64,000 bases of DNA, taken from Phorcus lineatus (lineage: Eukaryota > Mollusca > Gastropoda > Trochida > Trochidae). The position numbers were made by a program, and so were the translations under genes. The notes below the pieces were generated by a model. It was not told the origin of the DNA and did no database searches. It was given only the letters and a program-made list of their open reading frames with translations. The stretch covers positions 29,274,622 to 29,338,621 of the forward strand of contig OV121093.1 in the NCBI GenBank assembly GCA_921293015.1, in the 5' to 3' direction. Of this stretch, positions 46,993-57,203 are shown one piece after another. Positions within the stretch are counted from its first letter, which is position 1, and every line of letters begins with the position of its first letter.

Positions 46993-48609
46993 ATGGAGTT
47001 TTACATGTTATTCTCTGTGTGGATCATTGTTTCTTTGCTGTCTGGTGTCAAGAGTAATGAAGACATTGAGCAGCTTAATGACAGAGTGGATATTATCGAA
47101 AGTACGACTGATATTCTGTCAGAAAGATTTGCTGCATTTCAAAACAAGATGTTGAGTGATAAAGCTGATATCATGAACAATCAGGAAAAAAACATTCTCA
47201 AGATCAAGACTGGTCTAAAGAAGACCATACGGCGATACATCACTGAGTCCCTGTCCGATATACTGAGAGACGAGTCTGTAGAAGACTTGATCCAGTCTCG
47301 TGTTCTCTCCGAGGTGGGGCATCTCAAACGTGCAAACCATCAGATGAAGAGAGAACTTCATCAGATGAGGACATCCCTCGTACGAGTTGAGGAGGACAAC
47401 AAGGTGTATAGAGATGGTCTCCAGAGAGGTGAGCGACAACACATTGAAATGCCCCAAATTCTTGTAAAATCTGAACTCTTAACATCTGAATTAGCACGTC
47501 ATGATCGACAAATCAGAGAACTTAATCACGAACTTAGAAACACGAAGGATTCATGTCGACTGCCATCTAAAGCTATCAATAAAGAAATAAATCAACTACG
47601 TGATTTGTCTACATTACTGAAATCAGAAAATCTGACAAACAAGCTTGCAAGATATGATCGTCAAATAAATGAACTCAATCTAACTCTAAGAATACAAAGT
47701 GATTCATGTAAATCAAGGAATTCTACAATCAATAAGGAACCTGATTCAACGTTAAATAAAAGACAAACAACTTCAGTGTCCCCGACTACTACTGCTGCTG
47801 TACCTAGAGCAATAACAACATCTAAACCAAGCACGGAGAGACCTCGGATCCTTTTAGTTCCAGTAAATAGAGGTGACCATTTTCAGATGCAACAGTTCAA
47901 CATCAACACAAACTCTTTTGACAAATATCCTCATCTGTCTCTTAAGTATTGTTTGTCTGCACTCTATATTTCCAAAATAAACTCTTTGTTGATTAGTCTT
48001 AGCAACCCCAGCAGGATCATCATCTCAGAAATGAGCACTTCTAAAAATAAAACAATAAAAGACAATGCTTATACAATAGGAATGGCAGCTGATGAGGAAA
48101 GGGGAATTGTATTCCTCACAACATATAATTCTACTACATCAATCAGAAGAATGACATTACACGGTGAAAACTTAACAACCTTAGTGGACTTAGATTATGG
48201 TATGTTTATTGGTACTATAGCGATAAACCCAACAATAAAGACTATATATGTTGGTCATTATGTTAAACTGGTCAAAGTATTCTATGATGGAACTGGTTTG
48301 AAGACACTTGACACTGGTTCTGGCATCTACGGAGTAACTCTGGACATCACCAAGGGTCTCCTGTACTACAACAAGGGGAATAAGCTGATGAAAATGTCAT
48401 TGTCTTCAGAGATTACTAGTGAAGTGACACAGTTTAACTTTTATATTTGGAATCTGATTTTCTACCAAAATAAAGTGTATTACTCGAGCATGAGAGAATC
48501 CCCAGGTGTACTGGGAGTAGTGGATGTAGAACATAACGGTGTGTCTAGAACACTTCAGACAATGAATGTGTCTGGTGTGACACATTACTCCATTTGTTTG
48601 ATTCCGTAA
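46993..48609 (+). CDS. Family 3 gene 1: secreted coiled-coil plus beta-propeller protein, 538 aa, intronless
   Basis: ATG in context CACGATGG, ending in TAA at 48607-48609. Residues 1-21 (MEFYMLFSVWIIVSLLSGVKS) form a signal peptide. Residues 25-235 are heptad-rich and charged, a likely coiled coil. Within it, a block of about 51 residues occurs twice (155-188 and 207-239), each with ARxDRQIxELN and ending DSC (C188, C239), which could form interchain disulfides. A Thr/Ser/Pro linker (about 249-285) follows. Residues 286-538 read as a YWTD-like propeller: GIVFLTT, SIRRMTLHGENLTTLVDL, KLVKVFYDGTGLKTLD, GLLYYNKGNKLMKMSL and KVYYSS. The architecture recalls olfactomedin proteins (coiled coil then propeller), but the olfactomedin signature itself is not seen. 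C320 and C535 could close the propeller. The paralog is at 60984. Confidence 0.85.
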   Translation: MEFYMLFSVWIIVSLLSGVKSNEDIEQLNDRVDIIESTTDILSERFAAFQNKMLSDKADIMNNQEKNILKIKTGLKKTIRRYITESLSDILRDESVEDLIQSRVLSEVGHLKRANHQMKRELHQMRTSLVRVEEDNKVYRDGLQRGERQHIEMPQILVKSELLTSELARHDRQIRELNHELRNTKDSCRLPSKAINKEINQLRDLSTLLKSENLTNKLARYDRQINELNLTLRIQSDSCKSRNSTINKEPDSTLNKRQTTSVSPTTTAAVPRAITTSKPSTERPRILLVPVNRGDHFQMQQFNINTNSFDKYPHLSLKYCLSALYISKINSLLISLSNPSRIIISEMSTSKNKTIKDNAYTIGMAADEERGIVFLTTYNSTTSIRRMTLHGENLTTLVDLDYGMFIGTIAINPTIKTIYVGHYVKLVKVFYDGTGLKTLDTGSGIYGVTLDITKGLLYYNKGNKLMKMSLSSEITSEVTQFNFYIWNLIFYQNKVYYSSMRESPGVLGVVDVEHNGVSRTLQTMNVSGVTHYSICLIP

Positions 48610-48650
48610 CTACAATCAACATGGTTGAACTGATGTTCTCTTTGTATTAT

Positions 48651-50333
48651 TTTGTCTATTATTACTATTATGTTAAAATCTGTATTAATATTCTATAATT
48701 TGTTTATCACTAAAATAACGATAACACAAAATTCACAGTACAGAAGCAATATGTGTCATCTTGAATTCATTTTTCAAGTAATTAAAGTAATGAAGGGATA
48801 TGAGAACCATATTACTTCTCTCGTAAATAGATATCTAAAGATTTATGTTTGTTGTATTTTCATTTGTATTTCTTTTTACGTGAAACGAGTGTTGAAAGTT
48901 CAATAATTATCTTTCACATTGTAACAATGCATTTACGTATTCATGTTGTGACATTGAAATTAATAAGTTAGTATTGGTTTACAGACTTTAAACTTAAAGG
49001 GTGCTTGTTAGGGCTTGCACGGCACAGAATAGATGTATATAGTTTTAACTGTAATTAGATTTAACTAGATTTATTTATCTGGGTCCCTGATAGCATCCGC
49101 ACAACTATACTGTAAATTTGTGACTAATTAGCCTTCTGACAATTGGTAATCACTTTATAGGTCACCGTTGTGGAGAGGATAGCCTAGGCAGATAGATTTC
49201 GAATCTCGGTAGAGTCAATATTTTGAAACTTTTATTCCTGGGAACACAGTCGATTTTAATCACCCACAATTTTGGTCTTGTGACAGGCAGGCCCTTGAAG
49301 ATTCGATTCTGCAAATCTTAGACTGTTATTATACTTTAGGAAATGTTATTAATATTGTTATTTTTCACTTGGTCTATTTGTGAAGTAATAAACATTACAA
49401 TAATCTGTTAAAGAGAAATCTACAAAACTGTAGTCACCAACCGTTTGAGGACAAGAAGTAAGAAGCATGCGCTGCACGTGCCATGCGTGTTCATTTCACA
49501 TGGAATAAACTCTCAGCACGTGTGCAAAATTGTTGCTTATATTTGTGAAGTAGAGACGTGCCCTGTTTCCCAATCCTTTTTACTTGTAGTATCAGGTCAT
49601 TGTAGAGGTCAATCAAAAATATAACTTGTTACTATAAATCAATTAACACAGTCGTAAATACAAGTTAGTAACACAATGTTGTACCCTTTTTAATGCATCT
49701 CTTCATATAAAATTCATATTTCTTGACTCATTAAATTCGAACTAGTTACTGCGGAAAATCCTACAGTTACTGCGGAAAATTCTACACTTACTATTTCAAA
49801 TTCATCTACTTATTTTAACACCTCGGCACAGATAAAAAAAAAATTACGACTCTGCATGAACTGCACGATTTTCACTTGCTAATCGGGAGCAATCAGTCAT
49901 TGCTGTAAAACTGAAATGCCGGTGTATAAGCCTCAGATGAAACTTAAAGAAGTTAAAGAGGGAACGTCACTGTACGAGTATAAAGAGTTTCAAGTACACA
50001 AATTGGCATGACTATCGTTGTAATCGTACTGTACAATACTTTCAAAAAATTAATGTAAATAGTTTATTGTTTCAGGATTTCAATTATTTGAAGTTTTTTA
50101 GAGTGCATCATGATAGATAAGATGATTTATAATTGCTGATTAAAAAAAATAAATTGCCAATTCAGACACATATTCATTTACAATATGCGGTTGTTACCAT
50201 TCAACTCTATTGTTCTCTTAAGGTCGGTAACTAAGTTGCTCATCGTGTAAGGCACGTGTTCAGGTGGTACGTTAAATGAATACAGGTTATCAACTAACTT
50301 ACCTACCTGTAGTCAAGTAAAGATCAATCGTAA
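48651..50333. other. Stretch without a recognisable gene
   Basis: 3' flank of the first family 3 gene, then AT-rich sequence. About 49905-50030 resembles 2735-2890 (TGAAATGCCGGTGTATAAGC-like start, CATGACTATCGT.GTAATCGTAC-like end). No gene supported. Confidence 0.45.
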
Positions 50334-51183
50334 AATAACCTAGAATAACTTTGAAACGTATATATGTGTATTTTGTAAATGTTTGATTTCATCCCCTTCT
50401 TTAAATCTTGTTTGGACCTATAAGAAGGTCTTTTAGAAGTCTGTTCATGGTAACCATTTCGTCATTGAAGCCAAATGCTGATTTAAAGTGTTTAGACGTT
50501 TCAAGATCGACAGTTTTATTCTATATGATTTGTTATTCTTGATTGAAACGTTGCTCCTTCACTAAACACGCAGAAACTGATATTCATAGTTCATTATCGC
50601 TTTAACTAAACGATCTCTGTCAATCAAAAATGTTTTGACTGTTACTGGATAGTTTGATGTTTCATAAGTACAATATTTTACATGAAAACCTGCCAAAATG
50701 TTGATGCTGTATAAGAACCTTATTGATTATAGGATACCTTCGAAAAAAGGTATTATGGAAGGAATTCGAACCATATTTAATATTGAAATGATGAGCAGTG
50801 TCGTACAGAGAGGAGAGTATAGTATATAGTAGCGACCCCTTAGCTACATTTCGCACATGTGCTATAGCACTAGCAACACTTTGATGTGCAAGCAAACTTA
50901 AAATCTAATAAAACAACGAAAAAGTTTGATTTACTTTTTTTAATAAACAAGTGACGATTCCCGAAACCAATTTCACGATATTATATCCTTTTCTGTAGTG
51001 GCGATATTGCTCGATACACACTTCAGAGTACTTTCGTACCCAAAGTTCTTGTTTTCACAGACACATGTAACATCTTCGTGTGTGCATATTACGTGCGTTA
51101 ATCTCTGAATTACGTGATAATTGATTAAGATATTTACACGAAGCCTTCCCTCTAAATTTGTCCCCAAAATTAACCGTAATTAA
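50334..51183 (-). repeat. Family 2 unit C relic: 5' flank without its gene
   Basis: Matches the 5' flank of the family 2 units (19222-20120 and 36270-37190) with shared AACCTAGAATAACTTTGAAA, GTTTGATTTCATCC, GTCTGTTCATGGTAACCATT, ACTGATATT, GAAGGAATTCGAACC and TTTCACGATATTAT. The gene-proximal part and the gene are missing. It shares GTAGCGACCCCTTAGCTAC with unit B only. Confidence 0.85.
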
Positions 51184-51379
51184 TAGGATTCTTCTCCTAA
51201 TATGACATGTGTTGGGGAAATCAAATTCCATATTAAAGCATGCACATGGGAAGTTGATGAGAAAATATAGAAAATGTTTTGTGAATTAACGATAAGCAAT
51301 GTACATATCTGTCGTATTAAGTTACATTAAGTTTTATTTGAAATCGGTCATGGTACCCTTAGAAAAGACCAACAATTAA

Positions 51380-53045
51380 CATTTTATTGAAATTGAACGA
51401 TACAATATCGAGTCTCGCAGCACTAATTCACAAATAAAGGGTCTGAAAATTTAAATGTCTTTTTTAATTAAGAGCACTAATTTCCAATTCATGTGGGAGG
51501 GGGTGCAAAGTTTTGATATTAGGCATTTATCTATTGAAACAAATGTTCCTCGAGAAAAGATTTTCGTCTACGTGTCTGATATTACTATTTCTTATTCGAA
51601 TCTAATAATACTCTTGGCGGGTACCTAACAGCACGTGCATATCGTGCATAGCGAGGATCTTGTGACGTTTTCGTCAACATAGTTCTTTCTGCACGCATAC
51701 CTCGTGCAATACATTTCGAAGTAAACATACATTTCGAGTTGACACTTTGCACTGACTAACCTGCCCGCTTTGTCGGCAGAACTCGGCACGTGATGCTCGC
51801 TTTTCTCGTGATACCGTGAAGCCAAATTTCCTGTTCAAGGAGTTATTTTGGTACAAACGCGGAGCTATCTTTGCCTTAGTAACTATTGAGTAAGGACGCG
51901 ACGCAAGGCTATATATAAGAATTATACCTCTAGGTCCTAACGTCACAAAAAGCAGTTTAAGAGCTTCGACTAGATACGGTATGATTTTCTAATGATAATT
52001 ACTAATTACAGTTAATAAAGAAAACATGAGTCGGTTTCTGTAGATTGTGTATGACCTTTGCTTCCATTCGAATATAATAAATCATACATCATACAATTGT
52101 ATTAACATGTGTTTATTTCTTGTTGTTTATACATATACTTAAGGTTTTGTATACAGTAGGCAACCTTCGGCATATACCAATGTCAGGTACTGAGAGGTCA
52201 TTTTGACATTGGCGTTCTTCCAGCAGTCTCTACCTTATTTTACAGTAGATAATTAAGAAAAGATATATGTGGACTCAGCATCGCATATTTTCTCTAACAG
52301 TGAAACCCAAGTTTTGCATAATAATATTGAAAACGTAGAGATGGTGTTCAGGTTTTTTTCATATATTGATGTAGTAATGTGTATGATGTATGCATTATAG
52401 TAATTTCCATGTAATTTCAAAACTTTCCAAAATAAGTAACAGACACAGTTATCTGTAACAAACTTATATATATTTGACAAAATAGAATGCCTTACATGTA
52501 ACTTCAAATGTAATCGATAATTTATTTCCATAATAAAGCCAATAATGGTTGATTCCATAATCCAAATTCTTGTAACGATGTTTGAAATATACGAATAAAT
52601 GCCATGTGCACATAAAGGTAGTTATCTGAGAGTCGTGTTCACCTTTTCCGTAAAATAGGATGTTATAGGTAAAAACGACCCGTGTCAAAGGCTAGCACTT
52701 TCAAAAAGATCCTTCTAGTCTATGTGTTCATGATTTGTACGTTATCATATATGCACGTCGACGTAAATATAAGATAATGTACAAATGTAACGTGGGTGTG
52801 TGAATGAAATGCTTGTATCAATGGAATTATGTTTTTTTAACTTTGCTTTCAGAGTGTGGTTACAGAGCCCACACCAGCGCATATGATTGCATGATAAAGA
52901 TCAAAGCCTTATATTACTCGGGCAAGTGACCTGAGTCGCCACATACCGGTGCATGACAGTGTATGTGATAACACGGGATAACATAGCATGTACAGTTCTG
53001 CAGCTCAATGTTTATGTGAGCATTATATTTTCACTTCACCTGCCG
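51380..53045 (+). repeat. Segmental block E, copy 2 (partner 40215-43450)
   Basis: See copy 1. It lies immediately downstream of the family 2 unit C relic, just as copy 1 lies about 2.5 kb beyond family 2 unit B, so the two may have been duplicated together. Confidence 0.8.
51630..51830 (+). repeat. CACGTG-rich repeat, copy 4
   Basis: GCACGTGCATATCGTGCATA, TTGACACTTTGCACTGACTA, CCTGCCCGCTTTGTCGGC and GGCACGTGATGCTCGCTTTT. Closest to copy 1. Confidence 0.75.
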
Positions 53046-53086
53046 TGAGTTCAGTCATTTACACACATCTTGTAGTTGGCAAATAT

Positions 53087-53484
53087 CAGATTGAGATTCA
53101 GATTGAGATTCAGATTGAGATTCAGATTGAGATTCAGATTGAGATTCAGATTCAGACTGAGATTCAGATTGAGATTCAGATTGAGATTCAGATTGAGATT
53201 CAGATTGAGATTCAGATTGAGATTCAGATTGAGATTCAGACTGAGATTCAGATTGAGATTCAGATTGAGATTCAGATTGAGATTCAGACTGAGATTCAGA
53301 CTGAGATTCAGATTGAGATTCAGATTGAGATTCAGATTGAGATTCAGATTGAGATTCAGATTGAGATTCAGACTGAGATTCAGATTGAGATTCAGATTGA
53401 GATTCAGATTCAGATTCAGATTCAGATTCAGATTCAGATTCAGATTCAGATTCAGATTCAGATTCAGATTCAGATTCAGATTCA
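53087..53484 (+). repeat. GATTGA/GATTCA satellite array
   Basis: The first 314 bases or so alternate GATTGA and GATTCA (12-bp period). From 53401 the array becomes pure GATTCA (6-bp period). GACTGA variants at 53155, 53239, 53287, 53299 and 53371 are spaced by multiples of 12. Because the period is a multiple of three, two plus-strand frames and one minus-strand frame stay open for over 140 codons, giving Ile-Glu/Gln, Arg-Phe and Asn-Leu polymers that are not genes. Confidence 0.95.
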
Positions 53485-53949
53485 TTTATTCATTTGTGTT
53501 TCTTGCGGTACAATTAAGCCTCATAATCCAAATGTGTTTAGGCAAGAAGACATAATTCTCAAAACTTGGTTTTTCTTTCAAAAGTTTGTAATATTGTCTA
53601 TCCGTCTGTTATAACTGAGTCATCTTGTAGCAAAGCCAAGAGGTATAACATTTATTTGGATTTGAAAAGACATAAGACATACCACAAATACTTAAGATAG
53701 ATTTAACAGGTAATAGCCATGTTTTATATTCAATCTCATGGTTATGATTTAAGGATATTAATGGACACAAAACTTGAAATAACTTGACTTTTTCGTTACT
53801 GTTCGCTAGTTCTGTGCCAATAGGAGATCATTCATTTTGCTATTGTTATAGATAACGGGGCTCTGCATAGAGAATACACAATGTTATTGACGATTCTGAA
53901 CAGGAAGCTAGCTTTAAAAAATCAAATGAACTTTTTTTAATTATACATC

Positions 53950-54485
53950 TATTTCCATACCCCCATACCTCGCATGCGTATAAAAAGATTGGTACGACGA
54001 TTGCATCAAATGTAGTTGAAAGGCAGTCTAGTGGCTTGTTAATATTCTGGCTTTCTTAGGAAAACAGAACATTTCCTTTGAGGCTCTATATGCGATAGAT
54101 TTCATAACAACTAACATTCGTCTATTTCGATGAAATTTGATACCATGGTAACTTTACTCGTCAATATATCTAAATATAAATCACCAATCCCTTTTTCAAA
54201 ATCTACGAAAACACAGAATAATTTTCTTTTTAATGATTTCAATATTTGATTAAATATTTGTAGCATGTATGCGTTGTCAAGAGGAGATAACCCGTTTCTA
54301 AAACCTGAATTTTTAGAATTTGGTCGGTTTCATGAAATAATTGTAATCGAGTATTCATGATGCTTGTAAATAGTTTGCCAAACCAACAAAGAATTGTTAT
54401 AGGACGGTAGGAATTTGGATTAGCCGTATTACCCTTACCCTCATAAATTGGCTTAATGATACTGTTTAACCACACATCGGGAATA
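53950..54485 (-). pseudogene. Non-LTR retrotransposon RT remnant with internal deletion
   Basis: On the minus strand from 54482: DVWLNSIIKPIYEGKGNTAN, then NSYRPITILCWFGKLFTSI (RT fingers). After an in-frame TGA comes LFCVFVDFEKG, the RT motif A region (usually VDFxKAFD). Near 53955-54010 the frame reads TTFDAIVVPIFLYACEVWG, the end of the RT core. The catalytic FADD-type motif region between them is missing. Broken and inactive. Confidence 0.85.
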
Positions 54486-54699
54486 TATAAGATATAAATT
54501 TGAAATACTGAACTATTTTAGGAATAAATATATGATATGAATCAATCAGATAATCATAAACAATCACGTCTATCCTGATGCTTTACAACATTTAATATGA
54601 TTTTTCTGCCATCACGAATTCTTCTTCGGTAATATCAGAATTGAGTCAATCCGTATTCAAGTTCTGATCTCGTTTAGCATAAAAATTGATGTCCGGTTG

Positions 54700-55030
54700 T
54701 GTTGTCCAGGATTTCGGTCATTTAGTTTCTTGGTAAGTGTGTTCGGCGTTCGACTCCCGCCAGCGTCTCGGCAACTTTGTCTGTAGTAGAGAACTGTTCT
54801 ACACGCAGTCAGGTCAGTCAAGGCACTTCATCAACATTGCACTCAGTCCATCCAACTGTACAATTGGGTACCTGAATACGGGATGTATGGACCTATATTG
54901 GTTGCGCGTAGCGCTTAGTAGCAGCATCACAAGAACAATTACCTCAGGGTAATAAATGTTTAGTGCTTTGAGCATGTGCCTTGCACATGGAAAAAGCGTC
55001 ATACAAAAGCACATTTGTTATTATTATCAT
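54700..55030 (+). mobile_element. tRNA-derived SINE candidate with LINE-like tail
   Basis: A tRNA-like head has an A-box-like TAGTTTCTTGGTAAGTG (54724-54740) and a B-box-like CGTTCGACTCCCGC (54747-54760). A middle domain has CTCAGTCCATCCAACTGTAC and TTGGGTACCTG. The tail GTGCTTTGAGCATGTGCCTT, AAAAGCG, then TTATTATTAT closely matches the 3' end of the LINE at 5259-5420 read on the minus strand (GCGCTTTGAGCATGCACCTT, TAGCGC, (ATT)n). This fits a SINE moved by that LINE group. Small open frames here are not genes. Confidence 0.75.
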
Positions 55031-56936
55031 GGAATATTTTCGCATACATTAACTGCCAAACCAGGCTTTACCACATTTTCCTTTACTGATCGGGTCTGTG
55101 TAGATGAAATCCGTTTAACCCATAAGGTTTCACGTGCAGCTTTGACTGACATGTGCGCGATATAGTCAGCCAGGCTATTTACAACTTGAGGGTCGACGTG
55201 ACCTGTTCGCGCTTACAGTTCTTGCTCAGTCAGTGTGATGACGGAGGATAAGTTTATATTCCAACAAAAGAGTTTGCTTTTTCTCAACATCATATGGTAT
55301 AGTCGATTTGATATTACTGTCTGGAACGGTGTCATTTATGTAAACGATGGGTTAAGGAACGGGACGTTCTTTGTTGATATGTAAACCGAAATGGATTAGG
55401 CAGTGTACGTCTGAGAAGAGAGGAGAAAATTCAAGGATATCAAAATCAATTACAAGTATAATAAACAGATGCAAGTAAGTAGTCTACCACCGTTTCATCT
55501 TTACATGTATTGGTTCCGATGTTCATATCTTTATGCCTTCTACCATTAATTATAAAAATATTTACACATTTTGATTAATTTATGCACAATTATTCTACTT
55601 GTATCTTGATACTTTCTAATAAAGATTTTAATGAATCTTTAGCATTGTTATATTTACGGGAATATCAATACTTAATACTTTTATACTGTGTTGATTAAAT
55701 TCCTAATATTCACGAGCTACATTCTTTCTTGCATTACAATCACCAACCAGGCACACCAATTCACATTTATAGAGATAATGAAGAGCAGACTCCTCTATAT
55801 TAATAAATGCATCATGGGTTACATATTTGGAACGCTTCAGAGAACGTATATACATGAGAAATGTATACATATTGATCAATGTTGAAAAGGGATTTAGACA
55901 ATTTAATCTAAAACAAGTATTCATTTCTCTGAACAGCTGTCAATATCATGTTTTTAAACTTATCCTTTGTTGCAAAAGAAATTAAGGTTTCACAACGAAC
56001 ACTTTGCGATGAGTTTGTTTCAAAACAAATACATCTCTATGAGAAACATTCAAGATTTAAAATAATGGATATAAATGTCTCTACAATTCTATTCGTACAA
56101 TCGTTTCATATTCACGTTACTAGCAAACTTTACAAACTTTTAGTATCGATTGACCACAAACGTGAAATATCTACTGTGTGTCTATCCAAATACTTGCCAG
56201 ACATTACACTTGAACTTATTATTTTAAATATATTTCGTTTGATAAGAGGTATTCTACCATGACATTTAAAAATCCTTGTTTTCGATTGATTTATTTCGTC
56301 ATCCAATCTACGTTTGAAAAAAATTTTAGACATCCGAATGACCGCGTTTGAATACATCGTCCTAAGGCTGGATGCAAAGAAGAGACGTAACAGCACTGCG
56401 CGGAGTTTGACGCTCTACCGCTTTACAGGAAATTCAAAACGTGCTTTTGATAGCCTTCTGTTACCATAAACCAATAAGCATACAAACTTATTCACGCTTA
56501 TATATATAAACAGTCTATTACACAATCATATGACTCGTTTGCATTAATTTGGAAAACGTTTGATTTCAAGCCGCGATGACTGGATTCGATCAGACTCGGC
56601 CAGGATAGATTTCATTCTAACACAGTGACGTCACAAGACTGGTCACGTGATCAGCTTTAGGAATACTGTCATGTGTTGTACTGACGTAGTGACTGTCAAG
56701 AAAAACTTTAATGCTCTAACGTGTTAACTTGAAAATTCTTTGAATTTTAACATTCTCTACTCTATCTTTTCACTTTGATATAAATTTAGGTATTACCCAT
56801 TGTACCTATCTAAAATGAAAATGCCTATGATCGTGTCACGCCTGAACTTTCGCGATATCAAAGATATGTGATATAAAAGTTTATTCTAGTCATGGTAGAA
56901 TGGAGAATAATCAATAGTGTTTTAAAATTTGTGTGA

Positions 56937-57020
56937 TTCGAACTTAGATTCGAAACCTGTCGATTTTAATTTCGCGTTCGGCTCCGAATGAAATCAACAG
57001 GTCTCAAATCTACGTTTGAA
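56937..57020. repeat. Foldback with arms of about 31 bp
   Basis: Left arm 56937-56967 (TTCGAACTTAGATTCGAAAC then CTGTCGATTTT) pairs with right arm 56990-57020 (AAATCAACAGGTCTCAAATC then TACGTTTGAA), with several mismatches. Role unknown. Confidence 0.6.
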
Positions 57021-57139
57021 TTAAAAAAAAATAAAAACACAATAGGTTTAACTCCTAAATGTATAGCTTTAAACGCAACGGGCCACTGCCTTTGTCGTTG
57101 AAATCTGAAGTAAATTTTGCAATTGTTTTCCTCATTGGC

Positions 57140-57203
57140 CTTAGCACAGAAAGAGGTTAAAATCTTAGCGCTGAAAGAGGTTAAAATTTTAGCACAGAAA
57201 ATG
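57140..57203 (+). repeat. 24-bp tandem repeat, about 2.7 copies
   Basis: CTTAGCACAGAAAGAGGTTA plus AAAT, repeated at 57140, 57164 and 57188 with few changes. Confidence 0.8.

Larger units (their letters stand above)
44756..48650 (+). repeat. Family 3 segmental unit D1
   Basis: Distal flank, proximal flank and gene, collinear with 58735-62640. Non-coding landmarks shared include GAACTGGTAGCAAGTT, ACAAA.AAAGAGGC.TCCGACA, TAGAGTTGGTAACCATGTGG, GAACAGTTAAAG.GACAGCAA and CAGTAAGCTAAACATATCTA. Confidence 0.85.

Noticed and set aside
49165..49215. tRNA-like A-box and B-box words (TAGCCTAGGCAG, TTCGAATCTC)
   Set aside because: Only about 8 bases separate them, too close for a tRNA or an intact SINE head; no cloverleaf could be drawn.
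52988..53614. Long Ile-Glu/Gln, Arg-Phe and Asn-Leu open frames
   Set aside because: Translations of the GATTCA/GATTGA array; no independent coding signal.
54737..55165. Small open frames on both strands
   Set aside because: They lie in and next to the SINE candidate; no protein signature.
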